Below, piece by piece: positions 27,365 to 35,218 of a stretch of DNA of 64,000 nucleotides. The notes under the pieces are model-generated. The model was not told the origin of the DNA, did no database searches, and worked only from the letters and a program-made list of their open reading frames with translations. The first letter of the stretch is position 1; each line of letters begins with the position of its first letter. Source of the DNA: Verrucolacustris abundans (lineage in GTDB: Bacteria > Verrucomicrobiota > Verrucomicrobiia > Methylacidiphilales > Verrucolacustridaceae); the NCBI GenBank assembly GCA_965194535.1, contig OZ239145.1:620001-684000 (forward strand), read 5' to 3'. The translations under genes were made by a program, and so were the position numbers.

Positions 27365-28210
27365 TTATTTCTTTTTCTCCTGAGTCTTAGGGGCTGGGAA
27401 GATCTTTCTGATGAAATTAAGGAGAAGTTCGTGGCCTGGTTTTTGCATGGTTCCATGATCGAAGCCTTGAAGTTCATCAATCTCTACGGAAGGGTGCCCT
27501 ACAAGTTTGAGCATTCTCCAGAAGTACGCGCTTTCCTCATAACGACCCAAGAGCTCTTGGTCGCGGTCCCCTGTAATGATCAGAATCGGCGGGGCGTCAT
27601 TCCGCACATGAAAGAGGGGTGCCATTTCGTCGATGATGGGCTGGGTGTCGCGGATGCCGCGTTCTTCGCGAATGGTGAAGTGTGTGATGCACTGGCCTGA
27701 GTAGGGAATAAGTCCAGCAATCTGGTTGGCATCAACCCCTTGGGCGTTCAGCCATCGTTTATCCAAGCCGAGCATGCTTGCGAGATAGCCTCCGGCGGAG
27801 TGACCACTGACGAAGATCTTCTTTTTTGACCCTCCGTACTTCTCGATATTGGCAAAGGTCCAAGCCACGGCTGAAGCCGCATCCTCGATATAGGCAGGAC
27901 ATTTCGACTTGGGGCTTAGGCGATATCCTGCCGCGACCACGGCCAGTCCCTGGTTTTTTAATTCTTGGGGGATGAACCTTTCCCCGTTCTTTAATCCTCC
28001 TCCGTGAAACCAGACCACCGTGGGAAAGTCTTTGATTCCCTGGGGAACATAGAGATCCAGTAAGCATCGATCCTGCATTTCTGATGAAGGACTCTTCTCT
28101 GTGCGGTAGAATATCTTTTCCTCAGTCCGATATGTTGTTTCGCTATGTCCCTTGGAGGAAGGGATGCATAGAGCCAAAACGAATACACAAATTCGTAGAA
28201 GGTGAAACAT
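27365..28210 (-). CDS. Secreted alpha/beta-hydrolase, HSL/carbohydrate-esterase type
   Basis: A signal peptide (MFHLLRICVFVLALCIPSSKG) is followed by an alpha/beta-hydrolase. The oxyanion motif HGGG is at about 69-72, the nucleophile Ser138 in VSGHSAGGYLASM, acid Asp215 or 217 in TGDRDQE and His252 in GFDHGTM. The layout resembles BD-FAE-type and acetyl esterases. It is the first gene of the minus-strand operon esterase-GH65-pgmB and starts 45 bp from a TTTACGTAAA operator. It may remove acyl groups from the glucan or its oligosaccharides; the substrate is not readable from sequence. Confidence 0.82.
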   Translation of the reverse strand: MFHLLRICVFVLALCIPSSKGHSETTYRTEEKIFYRTEKSPSSEMQDRCLLDLYVPQGIKDFPTVVWFHGGGLKNGERFIPQELKNQGLAVVAAGYRLSPKSKCPAYIEDAASAVAWTFANIEKYGGSKKKIFVSGHSAGGYLASMLGLDKRWLNAQGVDANQIAGLIPYSGQCITHFTIREERGIRDTQPIIDEMAPLFHVRNDAPPILIITGDRDQELLGRYEESAYFWRMLKLVGHPSVEIDELQGFDHGTMQKPGHELLLNFIRKIFPAPKTQEKKK

Positions 28211-28254
28211 GCCGGAATCTCAATGCATGCGAGGCAATGCCTAAAGAGTAACTC

Positions 28255-28269
28255 GACTTTACGTAAATA
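28255..28269 (+). promoter_or_regulatory. Palindromic operator GACTTTACGTAAATA (site 1)
   Basis: The core TTTACGTAAA at 28258-28267 is a perfect palindrome in the 103-bp divergent region between the esterase operon (start 28210) and the GH87 gene (start 28314). The same 15-mer occurs at site 2 and, inverted, at site 3. It fits a LacI-family operator serving both directions. Confidence 0.75.
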
Positions 28270-28313
28270 CGTCTGGCATTTGAAGGTCTTGAGAGAGGAT
28301 CGTATCAAGTTCC

Positions 28314-30086
28314 ATGGGCGTGTTTGATGGAATCTGCTCTACCAAGGGGTGGCTTGGTGGAATTGTGGCTTCAATGTTTCTGTTTTATTTTTCTGGATGT
28401 CATCAATCGCCGGAAAAAAAGGGGGAGAAAACCGAAGCGAAACCAGCAATTTCTTTTCCAACTTCATCCAAAAATGCGGTAGTTCCAAGCTTTGAGCCAT
28501 TTCCATGGGTTCGTTACGAAGCCGAAGATGCCCGAACAACCGGGCAGGTCCGTGGACCCTCCCGGGTTTATTATTCTCCTGAATCGGAATCTTCCGGTCG
28601 GAGATATGTCAGGCTCGAATCTGAAGGGCAGTTTGTAGAGTTCACAGCTATCCAATCGGGTGAGGGCTTGGTGGTTCGCTACAGCATTCCTGATACCCCA
28701 GAGGGAGATGGCCAGAACGCAACTATCAGTCTTTACCGGAACGGAAAATATGAAAAAAAACTCCTTCTCACCTCTCGACATGCGTGGAGCTACGGAAACT
28801 TTCCGTGGTCCAACAATCCCAAAGAAGGAAAGCCTCACCATTTTTATGATGAGGCTCGATCGAGAGTCGATGAAATCAAAGTCGGGGACACCATTCGTTT
28901 GCAAAAAGATGCTAAAGATATCGCGGATTACTACCTGATTGATCTGATTGAACTAGAAAAAGTGCCACCTCCGTTAACGCGACCCAGCAACAGTTTTTCC
29001 ATTGAGGAATTCGGAGCGAAGGGGGATGACGATATGAACGACACCCCTGCATTGTTGGAATGCCTTTCTGCAGCTTCGTCGCAGAACAAGATTGTTTGGA
29101 TTCCCCGTGGAGACTTTCGACTCGATGGGGAGCGTATTACTTTGGGGAAGGTTGCAATTCAAGGGGAGGGTATGTGGTATTCCTGTCTGACGGGGAAAAA
29201 GCCCATGTTTGCTGTCAGCGGCCAACCCGTTCTGGTTTCCGATCTGGCGATCATGGGTGATACGAACGACCGAAACGACAGCTCTCCCGACAATGCTTTT
29301 GATGGGAACTTCGGGGATGGGTCAATCTTTCGTCATCTTTGGATCGAGCATCTGAAATGCGGCTTTTGGACAACCCATGGAACTCGGAATATGCGTTTGG
29401 AGGGGTGCCGGATCCGTAACACCATGGCGGACGGCTTGAACTTTTGTGACGGTTCGAGCGATTCTTCGGTGGAGTTTTGCCATCTGCGAAACACTGGGGA
29501 TGATGCCTTAGCCACCTGGTCGCCTGGCCGACAAAGAGAAGGCTCCAATCCTTGTCTTCGAAATTCATTTGTAAACAACCGGATTGAGCTTCCCTGGCAC
29601 GCCAATGGCCTCGCTATTTACGGGGGAGGGTATCACCGGATCGCTGGGAACACCGTGACGGATACGGTGTTTTCGGGGGGAGGGCTACTGATCAGCTCCG
29701 GCTTTGAATCGATTCCATTTTCGGGAGAAATTCTTGTCGAGAACAACACTTTCATTCGCACCGGAGGGGAGTGTTACATTGGGGAGCCGGTGGGTGGCCT
29801 TTGGATTCACTGTCATCATTCTGACATCGAGGTTCCCGTTCATATACGAGGAACATCTTTGATTGATTCCGCTCAATCGGCGATCAGTGTCCATGGCCCT
29901 AAAGGAGCCCAAGTTCTGCAACTTGATGATGTCCGAGTGGATGGTCTTGCGCAGGAGCCGATTCACATCTTTCCCAAGACCTACGGCAAAATGGAGGTTC
30001 GCTCCATTGCCACAAAAAATGTCGCAACTCAAAATCCTCTACGTAACGAGAGTCCCGAAAAATTCAAAGTTTTGATTCAAGAGTAG
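28314..30086 (+). CDS. GH87-type alpha-1,3-glucanase (mycodextranase-like) lipoprotein
   Basis: A lipoprotein signal (ASMFLFYFSGC, cleavage before Cys near 29) precedes a linker and a CBM35-like module (about 63-215; starts YEAEDARTTGQVRG, has LVVRYSIPD and PHHFYDEARSRV). A right-handed beta-helix follows, opening FSIEEFGAKGDDDMNDTPALL. The ADGLNF and TGDDALATW segments supply three aspartates with 23-residue spacing, which as I recall matches the catalytic set of characterised GH87 enzymes. GH87 hydrolyses alpha-1,3-glucan or nigeran to nigero-oligosaccharides. It is preceded by operator site 1 and stops 25 bp before site 2. Confidence 0.85.
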   Translation: MGVFDGICSTKGWLGGIVASMFLFYFSGCHQSPEKKGEKTEAKPAISFPTSSKNAVVPSFEPFPWVRYEAEDARTTGQVRGPSRVYYSPESESSGRRYVRLESEGQFVEFTAIQSGEGLVVRYSIPDTPEGDGQNATISLYRNGKYEKKLLLTSRHAWSYGNFPWSNNPKEGKPHHFYDEARSRVDEIKVGDTIRLQKDAKDIADYYLIDLIELEKVPPPLTRPSNSFSIEEFGAKGDDDMNDTPALLECLSAASSQNKIVWIPRGDFRLDGERITLGKVAIQGEGMWYSCLTGKKPMFAVSGQPVLVSDLAIMGDTNDRNDSSPDNAFDGNFGDGSIFRHLWIEHLKCGFWTTHGTRNMRLEGCRIRNTMADGLNFCDGSSDSSVEFCHLRNTGDDALATWSPGRQREGSNPCLRNSFVNNRIELPWHANGLAIYGGGYHRIAGNTVTDTVFSGGGLLISSGFESIPFSGEILVENNTFIRTGGECYIGEPVGGLWIHCHHSDIEVPVHIRGTSLIDSAQSAISVHGPKGAQVLQLDDVRVDGLAQEPIHIFPKTYGKMEVRSIATKNVATQNPLRNESPEKFKVLIQE

Positions 30087-30111
30087 CAGGCTCACGTGGG
30101 CAGCGCTCCTT

Positions 30112-30126
30112 GACTTTACGTAAATA
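30112..30126 (+). promoter_or_regulatory. Palindromic operator GACTTTACGTAAATA (site 2)
   Basis: Identical over 15 bp to site 1. It lies between the GH87 gene and the LacI gene, 41 bp upstream of the LacI start at 30168, consistent with autoregulation. Core TTTACGTAAA at 30115-30124. Confidence 0.75.
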
Positions 30127-30167
30127 GAGTCGAAGAATAGGCAGAGTTCGATCATTCAAATCTTTCT

Positions 30168-31229
30168 ATGATTTCTACTGATAAAGTACCGCTTAGAGAG
30201 ATTGCCGTAAAAGCAGGTGTTACGCGGATGGCCGTTTCCTTGGCTCTGCGGGGAAAAGCAGGTGTTTCGGAGTCGCTTCGGCGAAAAATTCAAAAGATAT
30301 CCAAGCAATTGGGCTACGCTCCCGACCCTGAGGTCGCGAAGCTCTTGTCGCATATTCGGTCTCATTCGAATCCAAAAACCAAGGCCTGTCTGGCTCTCTT
30401 GGTTTATGGGGAAAAAAAAGGGGTATGGCGACACTCTCCGACAGAACGGAAATACATTGAGGGCGCCGAGAAACGCGCGGCCACTTACGGATACAAAATG
30501 GAGGAGTTTTGGGTTAATGAGCCCGGAATGTCTGCTCAGCGCTTGGGCAAAGTAATTTGGAGTCGGGGGATCGAGGGAGTCATTATTGCCCCATGGCAGC
30601 AATGGGGATTCGGCACAACCCCGCGGCGCTTAGATTTAGACCTCAGTTTATTTTCGGCGGTGGAAATTAGCGAGACGATTGAGGCCCCGGACTTGGATCG
30701 TTCGATGCACGACCAGTACACCTCGATGTTGAAGTGCCTAGAAGAGCTTTCGAAACTCGGGTACCGCAGGATGGGTTTGGTTTTGGAAGATTCGATGGAT
30801 CAGAGAGTCAATGGAAGGTGGACGGCTGCTTATTTATATTATCGTGAAATGAGGGGGGCAGATCAGGCTCTCCGTCCTCTGATTCTTTCTCGTTTTGATC
30901 AAAAAGCATTCGATCGGTGGTGTTGCAAGCAGAAGCCGGACGTTGTGATCAGTGTCGATCGCTTCGGCTATCGGCTGATTCAGGGAAGAGGGGTTAGAGT
31001 TCCTGAGAAGATCGGTTACGCTTCATTGGACTTAGACGGCGATGCGGAGGATGGAGTGAATTTTAGCGGGATAGATCAGAACTCTAGGCAGGTGGGAGAA
31101 TCCGCAGTGGATCTTTTGGTTGCCCTAATTCAACGGGGCCAAAGAGGCGTTCCTGCCCGTCCCGTTCGAATGGAAGTGGAGGGGAATTGGAAAACAGGTT
31201 CCTCCACTTGTCGGCAAAAAATACGGTAA
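30168..31229 (+). CDS. LacI-family transcription regulator of the island
   Basis: The N-terminal helix-turn-helix (about 8-55) reads PLREIAVKAGVTRMAVSLALRGKAGVSESLRRKIQKI in family order, with the hinge-helix region just beyond. The sensor domain shows LALLVYGEKKG, RGIEGVIIAPW, YRRMGLVLED, DVVISVDRFGYRLI and ERIGYASLDLD-like segments (here EKIGYASLDLDGD). Length 353 aa is standard. A palindromic operator sits just upstream of it, and three other copies lie at promoters elsewhere on the island, so it is the best candidate for the regulator binding TTTACGTAAA. Effector sugar unknown, plausibly nigerose or a nigero-oligosaccharide. Confidence 0.88.
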   Translation: MISTDKVPLREIAVKAGVTRMAVSLALRGKAGVSESLRRKIQKISKQLGYAPDPEVAKLLSHIRSHSNPKTKACLALLVYGEKKGVWRHSPTERKYIEGAEKRAATYGYKMEEFWVNEPGMSAQRLGKVIWSRGIEGVIIAPWQQWGFGTTPRRLDLDLSLFSAVEISETIEAPDLDRSMHDQYTSMLKCLEELSKLGYRRMGLVLEDSMDQRVNGRWTAAYLYYREMRGADQALRPLILSRFDQKAFDRWCCKQKPDVVISVDRFGYRLIQGRGVRVPEKIGYASLDLDGDAEDGVNFSGIDQNSRQVGESAVDLLVALIQRGQRGVPARPVRMEVEGNWKTGSSTCRQKIR

Positions 31230-31290
31230 CCCAACCTGCGTCTGGCGATGGCTGATTCCATGGAATTGCTAGAGAGCATCTGCGGGCTAA

Positions 31291-31305
31291 TATTTACGTA
31301 AAGTC
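31291..31305 (-). promoter_or_regulatory. Palindromic operator, inverted copy of the 15-mer (site 3)
   Basis: TATTTACGTAAAGTC is the exact reverse complement of sites 1 and 2. It is 118 bp upstream of the TPR-protein start at 31423, in front of the TPR-GH71 gene pair. Core at 31293-31302. Confidence 0.75.
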
Positions 31306-31422
31306 AAATAAGAGCTTTGCCTCATCGCAATGCTGACGAACTTAGAAGTTAGATGATTGCTGGTTTCATCTGAAATGGCACTGGCAATTCATCATCACAC
31401 ACTGATGAAAGGAAATTATAGC

Positions 31423-32100
31423 ATGAAAAAACTTGCCTCACTCGTTCTCGTTCTGTGTTCGTTGTGTTTGCCGTTCCAAACGGTCTTCGCCGGTGGAACT
31501 TATCCCGAATCCCTTAAAGCTGGTGACACAGCCATGAACGGTGGAAATGCAGACCTTGCCATTCAGGAGTTCGAGGCGGCCCTTGGGCAGGGGGTTGCTG
31601 ATGGAGAAAAAGCATTTGCGAGAGCTAAAAAAGCATATGTGTTGGCTTTTATAAAAAAGGATTATCCCAAAGCTAGAACGGAATTGGATGAAGCCATGAA
31701 AGTCAGCACCCTAAGTCCGGTCGCCCAGCTAACCGTTTTTCAGGTGCAGGCGGAATGCCAAATGCGAGCAGATCGCAACTTTGTCGAGGCAGCTAAAAAT
31801 CTGGAGATGGCTTTAGCTTTGCCCGACATCGATTTTGCCCGCCCTTATCTGAATCTTTCACTGGCGGATTGCTATCGCGAGAACGGCGATTTCCCCAAGG
31901 CTCTTGACGCCTGTAAAAAGGTTTTGGAAACGAAGGGAATTTCTTCCAGTGCCCAAGCCTCTGCACACTTCAACATGGGCATGACTTATCAGTATGGCTT
32001 AAAGGATTTTGAGAACGCCAAAAAGTCCTATGCAGAAGCCGTCAAACTGAATCCAGGCTTGAAGGGGGCGGCTGATACCAACACGGTAAAGATGCCGTAA
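31423..32100 (+). CDS. Secreted TPR protein
   Basis: A clear signal peptide (MKKLASLVLVLCSLCLPF, cleavage near TVFAG) is followed by a helical repeat protein of about 200 residues. TPR-like units include NGGNADLAIQEFEAALGQG, FVEAAKNLEMALALP, NGDFPKALDACKKVLE and DFENAKKSYAEAVKLNPG. ATG 31423 follows AAAGGAAA and is preferred to an upstream in-frame ATG at 31375. It lies behind operator site 3 and ahead of the GH71-like gene. A periplasmic adaptor or assembly role for the glucan-degrading proteins is plausible but unproven. Confidence 0.8.
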   Translation: MKKLASLVLVLCSLCLPFQTVFAGGTYPESLKAGDTAMNGGNADLAIQEFEAALGQGVADGEKAFARAKKAYVLAFIKKDYPKARTELDEAMKVSTLSPVAQLTVFQVQAECQMRADRNFVEAAKNLEMALALPDIDFARPYLNLSLADCYRENGDFPKALDACKKVLETKGISSSAQASAHFNMGMTYQYGLKDFENAKKSYAEAVKLNPGLKGAADTNTVKMP

Positions 32101-32110
32101 CCCTTTCGGA

Positions 32111-32131
32111 GAATTCTTTCATAAAGAATTC
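32111..32131 (+). repeat. 9-bp hairpin between TPR and GH71-like genes
   Basis: GAATTCTTT (32111-32119) and AAAGAATTC (32123-32131) form a perfect stem with a 3-nt loop. There is no U-run, so it is more likely an mRNA processing or stability element than a strong terminator between the two genes. Confidence 0.5.
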
Positions 32132-32147
32132 CCGTGATTGGAAAAAA

Positions 32148-33476
32148 ATGAGCGCTTTGCGAATTCCTTCTCTCCATTGGTTAGGCGTTCTTTTGCTCGG
32201 GCTCTCGGCTTGTTCTTCCCAGTCTCCCGAGCCTCAAAAGCAATCGAGCGTCAAATCGACCTCGGTGCCCGATTCCGAAACCAAGGTCGCTCCGGTTGCA
32301 AAAAGCGAAAGATTGTGGGAGGGAAAGGCTCTTTTGGTGCACTACATGCCTTGGTATGAGACGCCTCAAGGACGAGGAAAGTGGGGGGCGCACTGGACCG
32401 GACATGAAAAACAGTGTGATCCTGAAAAAACCAAGGAGAACGGGCTGCAAGATATCTGGTCTCACTATCATCCGCTGATCGGTCCCTATGACTCTGCAGA
32501 CCCGGATGCGTTGGAGTGTCACCTGCTTCAGATGAAATTGGCAGGGATCGACGGGGTAGTAGCCGATTGGTATGGGCCGGTGGCTTTTCATGACTACGGC
32601 CCCATTCATCAAGCATCTCAGGCACTTTTTGCTGCCTGTGAAAAGTTCGGGATGAAATTCGTAGCTTGTTTTGAAGATCGGACCATCGAGGTCATGGTGA
32701 AAGACGGCGGGCTAAAGACGGAGGAGGTGCCAGAGCATCTTCGCAAAGTAATCGATTGGTGTAAGGCGGAATGGTTTTCCAAACCCAATTACTTCAAGTT
32801 GGAGGGAAAGCCTCTCTTAACCAATTTTGGGCCCATCTACGTTCAGGAGAAAGAGGTATGGCAGCAGGCGCTAGGTACTGGACCCGATCGGCCTTCTCTC
32901 TATTGCCTGCCTCATTTACGCGAAAAAGCAGGTGCTGATGGTGGCTATACTTGGGTTCATTTCGAGGCTTGGCAGGGAAATCCCGACAGCGCCACGGTAA
33001 GGCAACGTCTCACGGAAATTTATCACCGGGTTTCATCCAATCCGCAGCAAACGATCGTTTCTGCCTTGCCTGGTTTTGATGATATCTACGCGAAAAGTTA
33101 CGGACATATTGATTTTAAAAATGGGGATACGCTTCGGGAGTCCCTGGGGGTTTGCATGGAGGGACCTTGGTCGGTCGTGCAACTGGTGACCTGGAATGAT
33201 TATGGTGAGGGGACGATGTTTGAGCCGACGCATGAGCAGGGTTATCTCGCTCTCGAAATTGTTCAGGAAGCTCGACGAAAAGAGAGTAAGGGAAGCTTTG
33301 TCTCCACGTCGGAGGACCTGCGCTTGCCCGCACAACTTTATACTTTGAGGAAAAAGGCGGGTACGGATCCTGCGATCCTAAACAAGATTTCCCAGCTTTT
33401 GAGTGACGGAAAGTGTGCGGAAGCACGTCAGGCCATGGAAGCGATTCAGCGCCCCGAAGCCAAACCATCGGCTTGA
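32148..33476 (+). CDS. GH71/GH99-like glycoside hydrolase lipoprotein
   Basis: The lipoprotein signal is SLHWLGVLLLGLSAC. The catalytic domain begins ALLVHYMPWYETPQGRGKWGAHWTG and continues GPYDSADPDALECHLLQMKLAGIDGVVADWYGP, the layout of the GH71/GH99-like TIM-barrel group. VQLVTWNDYGEGTMFEPT near the end is the conserved late strand. GH71 enzymes are alpha-1,3-glucanases, while GH99 acts on mannan and mannose-capped glycans; on this island the first is favoured. A short helical tail follows. It lies 47 bp after the TPR gene, probably in one transcript under operator site 3. Confidence 0.75.
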   Translation: MSALRIPSLHWLGVLLLGLSACSSQSPEPQKQSSVKSTSVPDSETKVAPVAKSERLWEGKALLVHYMPWYETPQGRGKWGAHWTGHEKQCDPEKTKENGLQDIWSHYHPLIGPYDSADPDALECHLLQMKLAGIDGVVADWYGPVAFHDYGPIHQASQALFAACEKFGMKFVACFEDRTIEVMVKDGGLKTEEVPEHLRKVIDWCKAEWFSKPNYFKLEGKPLLTNFGPIYVQEKEVWQQALGTGPDRPSLYCLPHLREKAGADGGYTWVHFEAWQGNPDSATVRQRLTEIYHRVSSNPQQTIVSALPGFDDIYAKSYGHIDFKNGDTLRESLGVCMEGPWSVVQLVTWNDYGEGTMFEPTHEQGYLALEIVQEARRKESKGSFVSTSEDLRLPAQLYTLRKKAGTDPAILNKISQLLSDGKCAEARQAMEAIQRPEAKPSA

Positions 33477-33782
33477 AGTTTTCATGTTAAAGTCCTCGTC
33501 CTCGCATTTTCGAAGATGCTGATGAATAGGTAGCGCTGATTTTTTATGAATTTGGATGGCAATTTCTAAGATAGGAGAAAAGGTGTGACTTGGTTCAAGA
33601 TAAAATCAGAAGTAAACTTTGCTTAAATAGTAGTGCGCAAAGGTGCTAGGGATACAATGAATACACCTTCTAGAGCTTTTGGTATTAATCAAAACTCTCA
33701 AGGCAATAATTTATAAATACCTGTCAATCAGATAAATATACTTTGGCATATATTACGGTTCAATAAAATAACAAAGAAACTA
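33477..33782. other. AT-rich intergenic stretch before the PEP-CTERM gene
   Basis: About 300 bp with no credible reading frame. It is markedly AT-rich and becomes more so toward 33,780. No terminator with a U-run follows the GH71-like gene. The right edge merges into the promoter of the gene at 33817. Confidence 0.6.
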
Positions 33783-33810
33783 TTGACAATTCAAGCAAAG
33801 TGTATAGAAT
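33783..33810 (+). promoter_or_regulatory. Promoter of the PEP-CTERM gene with GTGTATAG element
   Basis: TTGACA at 33783-33788 and TAGAAT at 33805-33810 are separated by 16 bp, a sigma-70-like promoter. GTGTATAG at 33800-33807 overlaps the -10. The promoter of the paralogue at 41284 has TTGACA and GTGTATAG with the same 11-bp spacing between them. Confidence 0.65.
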
Positions 33811-33816
33811 GTACCT

Positions 33817-34614
33817 ATGAGAAGAAAAATTAACATTTGTAGCAGTAAAAGTTTTTTTATGTTGATTGCTTTTGCCTTCGTAAGCGTTGGTACTGATTGG
33901 TCTACTGCCGGCACCGTTCTTCTGGACATAGGTCGTAGTAACGTCGACGGAGGTTGGTACGGCGGAGCATCTCCCGCCAGTCCTGACGCTAACGGGAACT
34001 ACTGGAACACACTGGATATTGGCAAGTACGCAGGATCCATGGTTGATAAAACTGGAGCCGCCACATCGATCGGCGCGGGTTTTATTAATATTAATAACCC
34101 CATCTTCACCACGTGGAATGGCCCTGCTGGAGCAGGCACACTTGCTGATGTTACCATCAATTCAGCAGCGCTTGGAGATCTGGGAGTCAAGGAGGCAGCT
34201 TTTGATTATGTCCATGGAACTAATATCCGCATGTCGATTAATGGCCTAACGGCGGGGCAATCCTACGATTTTTCCTTTTTTAGTTCCCGGAGGTGGGAGG
34301 GAGATGCGAGCACGACATTTACTATTTATGGATCAAATACATTTGACTCTGGCTCTTTGCTGAAAAGTGGAACTTTGGCCAATCGTAGTTCGGCTCAGGG
34401 TTGGGTTCATAACGCAGACACCCTTCTCACTCTGAACAATCTGGCTCCCACGAGCACGTCGCTTTATATCAACATTGCAGGTGCTTCGGGAGGTGCAGGC
34501 GCTCTCAATGCGATGAGTATTACGAGTGTGCCTGAACCGAATTCCGCTACGCTTTTATTAGCTGGTCTAGCTGGGGTTCATTTCGCAAGACGTTTGCGCT
34601 GTAAGCGTAACTAG
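33817..34614 (+). CDS. PEP-CTERM surface protein with the island's shared N-terminal domain
   Basis: A signal peptide (SFFMLIAFAFVSVGT) leads into a beta-rich domain starting VLLDIGRSNVDGGWYGG. The same domain occurs in the proteins encoded at 39971-41284 and, more distantly, at 35219-39880. The C-terminus is VPEPNSATLLLAGLAGV followed by an Arg-rich tail, the PEP-CTERM sorting signal processed by an exosortase (not in this window). No catalytic motif is seen. DNA of the first part is nearly identical to the 41-kb copy. A glucan-binding or cell-surface role is inferred. Confidence 0.82.
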   Translation: MRRKINICSSKSFFMLIAFAFVSVGTDWSTAGTVLLDIGRSNVDGGWYGGASPASPDANGNYWNTLDIGKYAGSMVDKTGAATSIGAGFININNPIFTTWNGPAGAGTLADVTINSAALGDLGVKEAAFDYVHGTNIRMSINGLTAGQSYDFSFFSSRRWEGDASTTFTIYGSNTFDSGSLLKSGTLANRSSAQGWVHNADTLLTLNNLAPTSTSLYINIAGASGGAGALNAMSITSVPEPNSATLLLAGLAGVHFARRLRCKRN

Positions 34615-35218
34615 GCACTCACAAGTGGAGTACTAGATAATATTAGTAAAGTGACTATTTTTCTTGGTTCGATAAGTTCCCATTTTAAGCGAACTTATCG
34701 CAACAGTGAGTTGTTCTGTGGGAATAAGCGGATCTCAAGTCTGTAATCTAAATATGGGAGATTCTGCTCGCTATCTTGGACCAATTATAATTACTCCACC
34801 TTCTTGAAAGCTTTCATTAGGGAAAGCCCATTGGAGCTCTCCAATGATGTGACCGGCTGGTGAGCTTTATTTTGTTGAGGTCTTTCTTGAGACCAAAGAC
34901 CTGCAGGAAAGTAAATCGTTGTTGTGAAGAGTTCATTTGAATTTATAAATCAAGAGTCGCGTCCGTTTTCTTTGATTCAATATTCATAAGGGCCTTTTGT
35001 GTGGACTCATTTGAATGGTTGTCACGTATAGACCGATGTCTGAATCAAATATATAACATGCACGGGCTTGTCATCTATTTGGTCAAATTAACCTTTTTGA
35101 GCTGGTAGTTCGAAGTTGGTAGGGGGCCTTTGCTGGTGAAGACAAGTTTAAGTATTTCAAGCAGCTGGCAATCAGTGGTGATGCAATCGACGAGTGCTGA
35201 TTTTGCGTTGGGGGAGTT
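34615..35218. other. 604-bp non-coding, AT-rich region with a long hairpin
   Basis: No supported gene. CGATAAGTTC (34670-34679) and GAACTTATCG (34691-34700) form a perfect 10-bp stem with an 11-nt loop, about 55 bp after the PEP-CTERM stop. It lacks a U-run but may end that transcript. The remaining sequence lies downstream of the convergent giant GH87 gene and shows nothing recognisable. Confidence 0.6.
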
